Origin: Bradyrhizobium ottawaense
GTDB taxonomy: Bacteria > Pseudomonadota > Alphaproteobacteria > Rhizobiales > Xanthobacteraceae
Length of the DNA stretch: 64,000 nt
Direction: 5' to 3'
NCBI RefSeq assembly: GCF_002278135.3
Contig: NZ_CP029425.2
Span: forward strand, 3,386,001 to 3,450,000
Positions 50,722 to 59,787 of the stretch are shown one piece after another. Under the pieces are notes generated by a model. It did no database searches. It saw only the letters and a list, made by a program, of their open reading frames with translations, and was not told the DNA's origin. Position numbers and translations under genes: made by a program. Positions within the stretch are counted from its first letter, which is position 1, and each line of letters opens with the position of its first letter.

Positions 50722-51888
50722 GAAAATGCACGCGCCCCGCGTTTCGCGCCAACCGCCTTGATGCTCGGCAATCTCGTCACCGGCTGCTCGGTGCTGGCGC
50801 CGGCGGGCATGCTGCCGGAGTTGGCGACGGGGCTCGACGTCAGCATTCACGCGGCCGGGCTCCTCATCACCTTCGGCGCGATCACGCTGTGCATCGGCTC
50901 GCCGCTGACGGCCTGGCTGACGAGCCGCATCGAACGGCGGACGCTGCTCACGACGACGCTGGCGGTGCTCGCCTTCGGCAATCTCGCCTCGGCCTTTGCA
51001 CCCGATTACACCAGCCTTCTCGCCATCCGTCTCGTGATGCTCGCGGTCGGTGCGCTCTACACGCCGCAGGCCGCCGGCACGGCGGCGTTGATCGTGCCGG
51101 TGGAGCGGCGGGGCAGCACCATCGCCTATATCTTCCTCGGCTGGTCGCTGGCTGCCGCCGTCGGCCTTCCGCTGATCACCTTCATTGCGAGCCGCTACGG
51201 CTGGCGCGCGGCCTATGGCGAGATCGGCGTGCTCGGTTGCATCAGCTTCCTCTTGTTGCTGCTGCGGCTGCCGGCAGGCCTGAAGGGCGCGCCGGTGGAC
51301 CTGAAGACCTGGCGCGAGGTCGGCCGCAACAGGACGATCCTGCTGCTGCTGGCGATCACCATGCTGCAGATGTCGGGGCAGTTCGTGGTGTTCACCTTCA
51401 TGGGCCCGCTGCTCAAGAAGCTCACTGGCGCCGGTCCCGATGCGATCGGCATGGTGTTCGCGCTTTACGGCGTCTGCGGCTTCCTCGGCGTCGTCATCGC
51501 CACCCGCATCGTCGACACCTCGGGCCCCTATCGGACCTCGCTGCTGTTCACCTGCCTGCTGCTCGCGGGCATCACGGGCTGGGCGCTCGGCGCGGGCACG
51601 CTTGCCTTCATGACGGTCGGAGTCGCGATCTGGGGCCTCGGCTTTGCCTCGACCAATTCGATGCAGCAGGTGCGATTGGTCGCGGCCGCGCCGCCACTGG
51701 CATCGGCAACCGTCGCGCTCAATACGTCCGTTCTCTATATCGGCCAGGCGGTCGGCTCCGCCGTCGGCGGGCTGCTGTTCGCCCGCGAACTCCTGCATGC
51801 GCTCGGCTTCGTCGCGGTCGGTTTCGTCGTGCTGGCGCTGATCCTGGTGGTCCTGACCCGGCCCCGGCCTGCGGCTGCAACGGCCTGA
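50719..51888 (+). CDS. MFS transporter (DHA-like)
   Basis: The protein has 389 residues and 12 predicted transmembrane helices. Motif A-like [14 protein letters not shown] is in the first cytoplasmic loop and [33 protein letters not shown] in helices 3-4, as in drug/arabinose-type proton antiporters. It probably exports a drug or metabolite. No ribosome-binding site is seen before ATG 50719, which coincides with a 14-bp palindrome, so translation may be leaderless or start at a later ATG. It is divergent from thrS. Confidence 0.85.
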   Translation: MENARAPRFAPTALMLGNLVTGCSVLAPAGMLPELATGLDVSIHAAGLLITFGAITLCIGSPLTAWLTSRIERRTLLTTTLAVLAFGNLASAFAPDYTSLLAIRLVMLAVGALYTPQAAGTAALIVPVERRGSTIAYIFLGWSLAAAVGLPLITFIASRYGWRAAYGEIGVLGCISFLLLLLRLPAGLKGAPVDLKTWREVGRNRTILLLLAITMLQMSGQFVVFTFMGPLLKKLTGAGPDAIGMVFALYGVCGFLGVVIATRIVDTSGPYRTSLLFTCLLLAGITGWALGAGTLAFMTVGVAIWGLGFASTNSMQQVRLVAAAPPLASATVALNTSVLYIGQAVGSAVGGLLFARELLHALGFVAVGFVVLALILVVLTRPRPAAATA

Positions 51889-51979
51889 ATCCCGCGGCTT
51901 CGTGTACGCAATGTGCTTGGCAAACCGCGCGCGGGAGCGCTAGAACGCCGGTCATGGGGACCAAAGAGAGTTGACTGAA

Positions 51980-52357
51980 ATGAGGATGATTCTGGCGGTT
52001 GCCGCGGTGCTCTATTCAGCCTCCGCGTTTGCGCAAGCCGACAAGCCACCGATGGTGGGGGACAAGCCCTTGGTGCAGGTCAAGCCCAAAGGGACCAAAG
52101 AGGCGGCGGCCAAGCCGGCCGCAGCGCCGAAGGGCAAGCCGCAGTCGATCGCGGCCCGGCTCCAGGCCTGCCTCGAACTCGACGACGGCACCAAGGACCG
52201 CCTCAACTGCTACGACGCGGTGATCGCGCCAGCGCCGAAGCCGAAGCCGGCGAAGGCCAAGGGCTACGCCGATTGCCGCTTCTTCAAGGAAGAGGACGAG
52301 CGGCTGGCCTGCTTCAACGGCTTTGCCGAGAGCATTCCGAAGCTGCCCAAGAGCTAA
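51980..52357 (+). CDS. Secreted protein of unknown function
   Basis: The protein has 125 residues from ATG 51980. A signal peptide ends near ASAFA. A Lys/Ala/Pro-rich linker is followed by a cysteine motif repeated twice: LQACLELDDGTKDRLNCYDAV and DCRFFKEEDERLACFNGF. The C...C with a following Y/F and a shared helix pattern recall small alphaproteobacterial envelope proteins. No family name can be given. GAGAG about 15 nt upstream is a modest ribosome-binding site. Confidence 0.7.
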   Translation: MRMILAVAAVLYSASAFAQADKPPMVGDKPLVQVKPKGTKEAAAKPAAAPKGKPQSIAARLQACLELDDGTKDRLNCYDAVIAPAPKPKPAKAKGYADCRFFKEEDERLACFNGFAESIPKLPKS

Positions 52358-52391
52358 TACTTATAAGAGCTAATCTTGAATGAGCTGATGC

Positions 52392-52718
52392 TCAGTCGCT
52401 GATCCGGCTCAGCACGGCCCGGAAGGCAACGCCCGGCGCCTGCAGCGCGTTGCCTTCGAATTCCGCGTTGTCGCCGTCCTCCCGGCCGGCGAGCGCCAGC
52501 GTGATCCGGTCGGTGCCGAACAGAGCCTTGAAGGAGGGGTCGTCGTTGTAGCGCTGGGTCGAGATCTTGACCTTGATGCTGTCGCCTTCGCCCGTATAGG
52601 TGCCGATGAAGGCGAAAGCGGAATTGCCGCCGCGCATCTTGCCATCCATCACGTAGACGACGCCACAGCCCGTTCCATGAACGGTGTGGAAGTCGACCTT
52701 GTACAATCCCTGACGCAC
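52392..52718 (-). CDS. GrlR-like regulatory protein
   Basis: The protein has about 108 residues from GTG 52718, preceded by GGGGA 6 nt upstream (a GTG at 52745 is the longer alternative). The beta-barrel-like sequence GLYKVDFHTVHGTGCGVVYVMDGKMRGGNSAFAFIGTYTGEGDSIKVKI, ending APGVAFRAVLSRISD, matches the GrlR family of small lipocalin-like regulators, first known as a negative regulator of the enteropathogenic LEE type III system. Rhizobial homologues are common and usually lie away from secretion genes, as here. The binding partner is unknown. Confidence 0.7.
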   Translation of the reverse strand: MRQGLYKVDFHTVHGTGCGVVYVMDGKMRGGNSAFAFIGTYTGEGDSIKVKISTQRYNDDPSFKALFGTDRITLALAGREDGDNAEFEGNALQAPGVAFRAVLSRISD

Positions 52719-52889
52719 TGCCTGTCCCCGCGAAATTCCAATCACAAACTGGCCGGCAAAGTATGAGCCTTGCTGGCGGAAGCAATCCGGTGGCTTCCGG
52801 GGATTTCGACCATCAACATTACATTTTGATCAGAGCCTGAGGGAATTGCAGGCAATGCAGCCGGACACCGGCTGCACCAATATCCAAAC

Positions 52890-54179
52890 CTATCGGCTCG
52901 ATGCGGCGGAACTGGTGGCCGCCACGCGGGTCAGCGCCAGCGCCGGCGTCGCCGACATCTTCACCAGCACGTCCTTGAGTGGATCCCGCGTCCAGGCGCG
53001 GGTGACGTAGTCGCGATGGGTGATGCCGTCGCCAGTCTCCACGAACACCACGCTGCCGGGACGCAAGGGGCCGTCCATGTCCTCGGCGACACTGATGCCC
53101 TTCTGCCGGAGCATGCTCATCAGCTCGCGGTCGCGCCGCGCGGTGTGGCGGGTGTAGGCGCTGACGAAGAAGCCGGAACGGTGGCTCTCGATCCAGGACG
53201 CGAACTTGTCCATTTCGCCATAGACGGCGTCGAGCAGCACGACGCCGCGGACGCGGTCGCTGATGCCGCCGACCTCCAGGCTCCAGGCCGTCGGCAGGAA
53301 GCCGCCGCTATAGCCGACGATCACGATCGGCATGTTGGCGAAGGCGCGGGCGCTGTTGGGATCGCCGGTGACGCGGGCGAGGTGGTCGGCCGATTCCGCC
53401 ATGAAGCGCTTGAAGCCGCCCGGTTGCCAGAACTTGCCGGCGCTGGAATCGGCGGCATCGACCGCCATCTGTGGGGCAAGCAGCACGGCATTGGCGCCGG
53501 AATCGGTGACCTGCTTCGGCACCAGCTGGCGATCACGCACGTCGCGTTCGAGCGTCGCGCCATTGCCATGGAAGAACACCACGATCACGCCCGGCTTGCG
53601 GACGTCGAAATGCTCGGGCACGTGCATCAGCACGCGGCTGTCATTGTAGGTCTCGTCCTGCCAGAACACGCGACCGGAATAGCTGCGATGGCCGCGGCGG
53701 TCGCCCTTGGCAATGTTGAGGAACGGCGCGTCGGAGGCGGGGTTGTTGCCGAAATAGGGAAAGGCCGACGATTTCATGCTGACGAGCGTCGTCAGGTCGT
53801 CGCGGGGCGAACGCTTGTAGGGGACCTGCGGCTCGAGCGAAGCGACCCTGTAGGGAGCCTGCTCCGGCGACGGTTGCTGCACGGCGCGCTTCGGCGAGAA
53901 GTCCGACATCTGCCGCTGCAGAAAACTCTCGCTCGCCGAGGGAAAGCGCTCCCCGAATTGCGGGGCCGGGAAGCGATCCTCGAACGTGTCGCCGCTCGCG
54001 ACTTGCTGATTTGTCTTCGCAACGACCTGAACATTGGCCTGCGAGTTCGCGGCGAGCGCCGCCGGATTGGGCGCCTTGCCGCATTGAACCAGTGTCAGGG
54101 AGAGCGGCACCAAGGCTGAGATCAGGCCGATCCGGAGCGCATGACCGCGCGCACCGGACGTCGTCCGGTCGGCACGCAT
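52890..54179 (-). CDS. Alpha/beta-hydrolase-like secreted or anchored protein
   Basis: The protein has 429 residues from ATG 54179, with GAGAG 6 nt upstream; an in-frame ATG at 54212 is the alternative. The N-terminus has one hydrophobic segment ending in a Cys (LSLTLVQCG), a weak lipobox. A Ser/Gln-rich linker leads to an alpha/beta hydrolase core with VVFFHGNGATLERD (oxyanion HGN) and VGYSGGF (nucleophile elbow, G-x-S-x-G), then VLLDAVYGE and RHTARRD. It is similar to esterase/acetylxylan esterase-like domains. It stands alone, and the substrate is unknown. Confidence 0.75.
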   Translation of the reverse strand: MRADRTTSGARGHALRIGLISALVPLSLTLVQCGKAPNPAALAANSQANVQVVAKTNQQVASGDTFEDRFPAPQFGERFPSASESFLQRQMSDFSPKRAVQQPSPEQAPYRVASLEPQVPYKRSPRDDLTTLVSMKSSAFPYFGNNPASDAPFLNIAKGDRRGHRSYSGRVFWQDETYNDSRVLMHVPEHFDVRKPGVIVVFFHGNGATLERDVRDRQLVPKQVTDSGANAVLLAPQMAVDAADSSAGKFWQPGGFKRFMAESADHLARVTGDPNSARAFANMPIVIVGYSGGFLPTAWSLEVGGISDRVRGVVLLDAVYGEMDKFASWIESHRSGFFVSAYTRHTARRDRELMSMLRQKGISVAEDMDGPLRPGSVVFVETGDGITHRDYVTRAWTRDPLKDVLVKMSATPALALTRVAATSSAASSR

Positions 54180-54529
54180 GTCAGCTCTCAATTTCGGAAC
54201 GGCCCCGACCATCCACCCATGACCCCAAAGTCACGTCCATCGGCATCTCAAGACAATTGCGCCGCTGGCGTTTAGGTGACGTTAAGTGTCCGGAGAAACT
54301 TCCCCACATCCGGAACGCTCAAAAGGACCATGCAATCGTGTCCTGATTGTGGGGAGGAGGAACGGGATTTCCCGGGGCGGGCGCCGCTTTATCGCTCGGG
54401 GGCGGAATAAGCGGTGCTCGATTACCCGCTTCCGTCGCCTCATTTAGCCCTTGTTAACCCTGCTTGAATTGACTGGGCCAACCTGCACGATGCGCCCATG
54501 AGGCACGACGCCTGAGGTTAAGGACCCCG
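54180..54529. other. Divergent promoter region, 350 bp
   Basis: No gene is seen. It contains TTAA-containing stretches (TTTAGGTGACGTTAA at about 54270 and TTAACCCTGCTTGAA at about 54455) that each resemble a CtrA box with one mismatch. No strong hairpin was found. Confidence 0.4.
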
Positions 54530-55897
54530 ATGACGGCATCAAATGCGGGAACCGCGCCCTGGACTGGCCGGCTGACCGGAAGCGGGACCGGGGTCTCAGT
54601 TCTGGTCGCAACCGCCATCGTCGTGGCCGACATGATCGGGGTCGGCGTCTTCACCAGCCTCGGCTTCCAGGTCAAGGACATCCCGTCCGGCTTTTCGATC
54701 CTGCTGCTGTGGACCGTCGGCGGCATCGTCGCTCTGTGTGGCGTGTTCGCCTATAGCGAGCTCGGGGCGATGTTTCCGCGCTCGAGCGGGGAGTACAATT
54801 TCCTCGGTCGCGCCTATCATCCCGCCTTCGGCTTTCTCGCCGGCTGGGTGTCGGCGACGGTGGGCTTTGCCGCGCCCGTTGCGCTCGCCGCGATGGCGTT
54901 CGGCGAATACGCCAAATCTGTCGTGCCCGATCTGCCCCCGATCCCGCTCGCCATCGCCGTGGTGTGGCTGGTCTCGCTCGTGCAACTGACCGGCGTCAGG
55001 CACTCCTCGACCTTCCAGCTGATCGCGACGATCATCAAGGTCGCGCTGATCGTCGCCTTCCTGGTCGCCGGCTTCGTCATCGCTGCCCCGCAACCGATCA
55101 CGTTTACGCCGCAGCCGGGCGATCTCGCCCACATCGTCAGCGCGCCGTTCGCGATCGGGCTCGTCTTCGTGATGTATTCGTTCTCGGGCTGGAACGCCGC
55201 GACCTACATCATCGGCGAGATGAACATGCCGCAGCGGAATCTGCCGCGCGCGCTGCTGGCGGGGACGCTGATCGTGCTCGTGCTGTACGTCGCGCTGAAC
55301 GCGGTGTTTCTCCATTCGACGCCGGTCGGTGCGCTTGCCGGCCAGCTCGATGTCGCCAGCGTCGCCGGTAGCGCCATCTTCGGCAGCCTCGGTGGCCGGA
55401 TCGTCGGCGCGATGATCTGCGTTGGCCTGATCTCCTCGATCAGCGCCATGATGTGGATCGGCCCGCGCGTGATGATGACGATGGGGGAGGACATTCCCGC
55501 CTTGCGCGTGTTCTCGAAGCGATCGGCGAGCGGCGCGCCGGCCTATGCGATCCTGTTCCAGCTCGCCGTCGCCAATCTGCTGCTGTTCACGCGCAGCTTC
55601 GAGGCGGTGCTCGACTTCATCCAGTTCGCACTGTTGTTCTGCTCGTTCTTCACGGTCGCCGGCGTCGTCAAGCTGCGCATCACCGATCCCGATCTGCCGC
55701 GACCCTATCGCGCCTGGGGATACCCGTTCACGCCGCTGGTTTTCCTGCTCGTGACCGCGTTCATGATGTACTACCTGCTGACCGAGCGGCCGCTGCAGTC
55801 GCTCGCGGGGATGCTCGTCATGCTCTCGGGCCTGTTGATTTATGCTGTTTTCCGCAGGCGGCCGGTCGCCGCTGGCAATTCACACGATCGCGCATAG
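54530..55897 (+). CDS. APC-family amino acid permease
   Basis: The protein has 455 residues and 12 predicted transmembrane helices. The helix 1 signature IVVADMIGVGVFTSLGFQV and later GGIVALCGVFAYSELGAMFPRSSGEYNFLGRAYHP are diagnostic of the amino acid-polyamine-organocation family. A second conserved block is FSGWNAATYIIGEMNMPQRNLPRALLAG. It transports an amino acid or amine across the inner membrane. It is followed after 2 nt by a gene for a secreted protein, so the two are co-transcribed. Confidence 0.9.
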   Translation: MTASNAGTAPWTGRLTGSGTGVSVLVATAIVVADMIGVGVFTSLGFQVKDIPSGFSILLLWTVGGIVALCGVFAYSELGAMFPRSSGEYNFLGRAYHPAFGFLAGWVSATVGFAAPVALAAMAFGEYAKSVVPDLPPIPLAIAVVWLVSLVQLTGVRHSSTFQLIATIIKVALIVAFLVAGFVIAAPQPITFTPQPGDLAHIVSAPFAIGLVFVMYSFSGWNAATYIIGEMNMPQRNLPRALLAGTLIVLVLYVALNAVFLHSTPVGALAGQLDVASVAGSAIFGSLGGRIVGAMICVGLISSISAMMWIGPRVMMTMGEDIPALRVFSKRSASGAPAYAILFQLAVANLLLFTRSFEAVLDFIQFALLFCSFFTVAGVVKLRITDPDLPRPYRAWGYPFTPLVFLLVTAFMMYYLLTERPLQSLAGMLVMLSGLLIYAVFRRRPVAAGNSHDRA

Positions 55898-55899
55898 AC

Positions 55900-57114
55900 A
55901 TGTTTCGTCCCCTCAGAATTGCGGCCACAGCTCTTGCCCTGCTGGCTGCGGCCGTCTCGTCCGCGCACGCCGCCGAGGTGAGCTTCGACGACACCGCGCG
56001 CTTCCTCGCGGGCATGCAGCCTTCGGCGGACTCGCCGCTGGTGCCGCTCACGAAGGATCCGGGCTGGCAGCGCCACGCAAAATTCTTCGACGGCGCCTTC
56101 GCCCAGCTCGAACAGCGCCAGCTCTCCAAGATCCGCGATTGGGCCGACGTCAATCTCGCCGCGCCCCGGCCGACCATGTTCTACATGTTCAGCGGCCCCG
56201 ATTTCCTCTACGCCAACGCTTTCCATTCCAAGGCCAGCACCTACGTGCTCGGCGCGCTGGAGCCGGTCGGCGCCGTGCCCGATTTGACGCGGCTGCCGCG
56301 CGGCGCGGTCGGCGCGGCGCTCTACAATGTCGAGCGCTCGCTCGGCTCGATCCTGAGCTTTTCCTTCTTCATCACCAAGCAGATGAAGGTCGACCTGCAC
56401 GCCAACCAGGTCAACGGCACCTTGCCGATCCTCTATGTCTTCCTCGCGCGCTCCGGCAAGACCATCCGCAACGTCGAGATGATCGCGCTCGACGACAAGG
56501 GGGGCTTGCATGTCGGCGACGACAATCCGGGGCGTAACGCGACGCGCGGCGTTCGCATCGCCTTCGCCGGCAGCGATGGCGAGGCGCGCACGCTGCATTA
56601 TTTCTCGACCGACCTCTCCAATGCCGGCGCGCGCAACACCGGATTCCTGAAATTCTGCGAGACGCTCGGGCCCGGCAACAGCCTGCTCAAGAGTGCGTCC
56701 TATCTCATGCACTCCGGAAACTTCACCGTCGTTCGCGACTGGCTGCTCGCCAACAGCGCCACCATCATCCAGGACGATTCCGGTATTCCGCTTGCGAACT
56801 ACGGCGCGCGGCAATGGCGGTTCTTCCCGTTCGGCCGCTATCTCGGGCCGATCGACGAATTCCCCGGCCGCTACCAGGAGCGCTATTCCGAGTTGTTCAC
56901 GCGGGCCCAGCCGATCGATTTCGGCGTCGGCTACCGCTGGCGGATGCACGAGTCCAATTTGTTGCTGGCGGTGAGGGTGCCGGGTACCGAAACGGCGCCG
57001 GGCGGGGAGGCCACCTCGTCGGCCGATCCGACGCCGAAGCCGCCGCGGCCGAAACGGCTGCGGCCGCCCGAGCCGATCCCGCCGCCGCCCGGGCGCTTCT
57101 ACTGGTTCCGCTAA
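55900..57114 (+). CDS. Secreted protein of unknown function (404 aa)
   Basis: The protein has 404 residues. A signal peptide of about 25 residues (ALALLAAAVSSAHA) is followed by a folded domain of about 330 residues, with FLAGMQPSADSPL, PTMFYMFSGPDFLYANAFHSKASTYVLGALEPVG and ARTLHYFSTDLSNAG, then a Pro-rich tail (PKPPRPKRLRPPEPIPPPPGR). No catalytic motif or family is recognised. Its ATG lies 2 nt after the permease stop, so the pair is translationally coupled. A periplasmic partner of the permease or a wall protein is possible but unproven. Confidence 0.75.
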   Translation: MFRPLRIAATALALLAAAVSSAHAAEVSFDDTARFLAGMQPSADSPLVPLTKDPGWQRHAKFFDGAFAQLEQRQLSKIRDWADVNLAAPRPTMFYMFSGPDFLYANAFHSKASTYVLGALEPVGAVPDLTRLPRGAVGAALYNVERSLGSILSFSFFITKQMKVDLHANQVNGTLPILYVFLARSGKTIRNVEMIALDDKGGLHVGDDNPGRNATRGVRIAFAGSDGEARTLHYFSTDLSNAGARNTGFLKFCETLGPGNSLLKSASYLMHSGNFTVVRDWLLANSATIIQDDSGIPLANYGARQWRFFPFGRYLGPIDEFPGRYQERYSELFTRAQPIDFGVGYRWRMHESNLLLAVRVPGTETAPGGEATSSADPTPKPPRPKRLRPPEPIPPPPGRFYWFR

Positions 57115-57212
57115 GCATGATTCGGAAAAGTGCGAAGCGGTTTTCCGAAATGATCATGCGCAAACAACAGGCTAAAGCGACAACGATTCATCCAATTCTC
57201 ATTGCGCTTTAG
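57115..57212. repeat. Dispersed palindromic element
   Basis: The sequence starts GCATGATTCGGAAAAGTGCG and folds into a long hairpin (GCATGAT/TGATCATGC with TCGGAAAA/TTTTCCGA), followed by CGCAAACAACAGGCTAAAGCG and ending CGCTTTAG. I remember this element from many Bradyrhizobium/Rhodopseudomonas intergenic regions (unverified). It ends at the stop codon of the next gene. Confidence 0.75.
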
Positions 57213-57452
57213 CTACCAGTGCACGCTCTGGCTTGGCACGATGAACGCCGTCGTGCTCGGCGCGGTGGCTAAGCTCGTCGCCAGATACCAGCCGGAGCCA
57301 AGCACGAGCGCGAGCAAGGCGACGATCGCGAGCAGATCCAGGGTTCTGGGGTCGTGGTGCCGCCTGGAGCCGGGGGTGGGCCCAGGCCTGAAGTGAGAAA
57401 GCCTGAAGTGAGAAAGCCTGAAGTGAAGATGAGGGCTGATTTTCCAGCGCAT
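57213..57452 (-). CDS. Small membrane protein with pentapeptide repeat
   Basis: The protein has 79 residues from ATG 57452, with an excellent GGGAGGA 8 nt upstream. A region of tandem LSHFR pentapeptides, produced by 15-bp DNA repeats (57387-57427), is followed by one transmembrane helix (DLLAIVALLALVLGSGWYL) and a short polar tail. The helix and the C-terminal TTAFIVPSQSVHW look like a conserved single-pass rhizobial protein. The repeats are probably a slippage product. Confidence 0.65.
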   Translation of the reverse strand: MRWKISPHLHFRLSHFRLSHFRPGPTPGSRRHHDPRTLDLLAIVALLALVLGSGWYLATSLATAPSTTAFIVPSQSVHW

Positions 57453-57544
57453 TGTTGTTTCCTCCCGGGGGAGCATCGAAACAACGCGGGAAGAAAGCTT
57501 GCGGTTCCCCTCAGGCCACCGATGCGCAAAGCATCACAGCAATC

Positions 57545-57883
57545 TCAGGATGCATTGACGCCGCGCCAGCGGCCGTAGCGCCATGGCAGATACCAGTGCG
57601 CGCCTGGCGGTGCCGTGAGCGGTACATTGTCGATGCCCGACGTGCCGAACGGATTGCAGCGCAGCAGGCGCGCAAGCGTCATCCAGCCGCCGGCCCAGAG
57701 CCCGAACCGTTCGATCGCCTCGTCGCCATAGACGGAGCAAGTCGGCAGATGCCGGCAATTGTAACCGACCAAGGGCGACAGCGTGTGCCGGTAGAGCCAA
57801 ATCAACGCACGGCCGAATCTGCGCGGGAGCCGAAACGCCCCTTCGACGGAACTGGAACAATGCCCGCAGGCTGAATGCTTCAT
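57545..57883 (-). CDS. yidD: YidD family membrane-protein insertion factor, variant
   Basis: The protein has 112 residues. The core LIWLYRHTLSPLVGYNCRHLPTCSVYGDEAIERFGLWAGGWMTLARLLRCNPFG has the three conserved cysteines and the N-P-F-G of YidD, which assists YidC-dependent membrane protein insertion. The loop reads GYNCRHLPTCSVYG, not the usual GPSCRFYPTCSHYA, so this belongs to a distinct alphaproteobacterial subgroup. The N-terminus is extended by about 22 residues. It lies apart from rnpA/yidC, unlike the ancestral order. Confidence 0.85.
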   Translation of the reverse strand: MKHSACGHCSSSVEGAFRLPRRFGRALIWLYRHTLSPLVGYNCRHLPTCSVYGDEAIERFGLWAGGWMTLARLLRCNPFGTSGIDNVPLTAPPGAHWYLPWRYGRWRGVNAS

Positions 57884-58130
57884 GTGCGATGTGCTGCGAG
57901 GTTAGGCGAGGTGTTGCACGGTTCCGGCGCAGGGAACTGTAAGCTGTTGTTTGCGCGCCATATTTTGCGTGCTTTTTGGGAGCAGTGCAGCAAGTACCTG
58001 TGGACGATCTGTATTCCCACGGATACCATTTTTGTGACGTCCATGTGTAGAAACATACGCCTGTATGATGGACTCAGAGGGCGCTACCAAGGATTGTTAG
58101 GGACCTTAGGGGCTTGGGGAAGGAACCAGA

Positions 58131-59030
58131 TTGAGACTTCTGAACTCCCTTAATCTTCGCGGCTGGTTGCTGGTGGGAACCGCCGTCTGTGGAGTCGTGC
58201 TGGCTGGCGCCGTCGCGACACTCGGGTCATCGGCCCGCGCGGGTGTTGCTCTCGAAGAGCGCAAGCTGCCGATGAAGTTCAACTGGATTGCCTGCGAGCC
58301 GAACTGCCGCGGCTGGGTCAGCGCGGTCGGCATCATCACCGCTGACACACCGAAGGATTTCGAGGAGTTTTCCCGCGGACGGCAGCTCGGCGGCGCCACC
58401 GTGGTGCTCGATTCCAGCGGCGGTTCCGTCAACGACGCGATCACCCTCGGCCGACGCTTCCGCAATCTCGGACTCCTGACCACGGTCGGCGTAAGTCTCC
58501 GCGGCGGGCAGTCCGCACGCCCGGCGGTTGCGCCAGAGGCCTATTGCGAATCCATGTGTGTGTTCCTGCTGCTGGCCGGCAAGAAGCGCTACGTGCCCGA
58601 AGCTGCCCATGTCCGCGTCCACCAGATCTGGATGGGCGACCGCGCCGACGATGCCAAGGCAGCGAGCTACAGCGCGCAGGACCTGATGATCGTGGAACGC
58701 GACATCGGCCGGCTTGCCAAATACACCTTCGACATGGGCGGAGCCGGTGACCTGCTGTCGCTCGCGCTCAGCGTGCCGCCCTGGGAAGACCTGCATGAGC
58801 TGGACGCCGGCGAGCTGAAGCTCACCAATCTCGTGACGACCGACCTCGTCGCCGACGTGCTGCCGCATGTGGACATCTCTGCGCCGGCAATGGCGGAGCT
58901 TGCGCCGAAGACTCAGGCAAGGTTCGGCGCGGAACCGGAGCAGTCGCAGCCTGCCAAGTCGACCAAGACGGCCGAAGCCTTGGTGCCGACCGGTGGCGTG
59001 GCCGCGCCGGCTCCGGCGACGCAGAAGTAA
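58131..59030 (+). CDS. Periplasmic ClpP/crotonase-fold protein (COG3904-like)
   Basis: The protein has 299 residues from TTG 58131, preceded by GGGGAAGGA, a strong ribosome-binding site. A membrane/signal segment at about residues 10-33 leads to a ClpP-crotonase-like fold: VVLDSSGGSVNDAITLGRRFRNLGL (oxyanion loop GGS) and ESMCVFLLLAGKKRYVPEAAHVRVHQIWMG (putative Ser/Cys and His). This is the COG3904 family, found across rhizobia with no known role. The Cys in ESMC could replace the ClpP Ser. A Pro/Ala-rich tail follows. It stands alone. Confidence 0.8.
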   Translation: MRLLNSLNLRGWLLVGTAVCGVVLAGAVATLGSSARAGVALEERKLPMKFNWIACEPNCRGWVSAVGIITADTPKDFEEFSRGRQLGGATVVLDSSGGSVNDAITLGRRFRNLGLLTTVGVSLRGGQSARPAVAPEAYCESMCVFLLLAGKKRYVPEAAHVRVHQIWMGDRADDAKAASYSAQDLMIVERDIGRLAKYTFDMGGAGDLLSLALSVPPWEDLHELDAGELKLTNLVTTDLVADVLPHVDISAPAMAELAPKTQARFGAEPEQSQPAKSTKTAEALVPTGGVAAPAPATQK

Positions 59031-59096
59031 GCTCTGAAATCTTGATAGTGATTCCGGGTTCGTCGCTTTGCGACGCCCCGTGTCGTTCCGGGGAGT

Positions 59097-59552
59097 TCAG
59101 CCCTGCGCCGCAGCCGGCTGCTTGGCCTTGGCTTCGATCTGGCCAATGGCGTCGACCACCGCATCGAAGGTCAGGAGCGTCGAGGCGTGCCGCGCCTTGT
59201 AGTCGCGGACCGGCTCGAGGAACTTGATCTCCTCCCATTTGCCTTCAGGAGGCGCACCGTTCTCCTTCAGCATCTTGCGAACAGTTTCGCGTAACTCACG
59301 GAGTTCGCTCGCAGTCGAGCCGACGATGCGACTTGCCATGATGGATGAGGAGGCTTGTCCGAGCGCGCAGGCCTTCACGTCATGGGCGAAGTCGGTGACC
59401 CTGTCGCCCTCCATCTTGAGATCGATCTTCACGGTCGAGCCGCACAGTTTGGAGTGGGCGGTGGCGGAGGCATCGGGGTCCGGCAGCCGTCCGAGGCGCG
59501 GAATATTCCCGGCCAACTCGATGATCCGCTTGTTGTAGATGTCGTTCAGCAT
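59097..59552 (-). CDS. NifU/IscU-like iron-sulfur scaffold protein lacking the third cysteine
   Basis: The protein has 151 residues. The NifU_N fold shows LCGSTVKIDLKMEGDRVTDFAHDVKACALGQASSSIMASRI, with Cys37 (LCGS) and Cys62 (ACALGQASS). IscU/SufU have a third ligand cysteine in the last third (KxCA), but the corresponding site here reads ARHAST. It is therefore a variant: it may hold a cluster with His or act only as a carrier. Many alphaproteobacterial genomes encode such a protein in addition to SUF. It is divergent from folE. Confidence 0.85.
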   Translation of the reverse strand: MLNDIYNKRIIELAGNIPRLGRLPDPDASATAHSKLCGSTVKIDLKMEGDRVTDFAHDVKACALGQASSSIMASRIVGSTASELRELRETVRKMLKENGAPPEGKWEEIKFLEPVRDYKARHASTLLTFDAVVDAIGQIEAKAKQPAAAQG

Positions 59553-59608
59553 GTGATGGAGTCCAGCACTTCCGCATCGGATCGGCCTTGGCGGGCGCCG
59601 TCCACGGT

Positions 59609-59618
59609 CCTATATAGG
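59609..59618. promoter_or_regulatory. Palindromic CCTATATAGG, possible bidirectional -10
   Basis: The symmetric TATATA core lies 57 nt from the leftward scaffold gene and about 170 nt from folE. It may serve as a -10 on both strands. This is a motif-only guess. Confidence 0.25.
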
Positions 59619-59787
59619 GTCGGAACTGGCGGAAAAACAGTCCAGCGGCGGTGGCGATAGGCCATGCGGCCGACGGGAGAGATGAGGACCATTTCGCCGG
59701 GTTCAACTGTTCTCTTCAGGCGTCCGGCGGCATGCCGCCCCGTCTGCCGGTGACACTCCGGCCGCAAGGCCGTCGAACGGAGTAGAC

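Noticed and set aside
57233..57250. TGGCACGATGAACGCC as a sigma54 promoter
   Set aside because: It lies inside the small membrane-protein gene, and the TTGC part does not match (ACGC).
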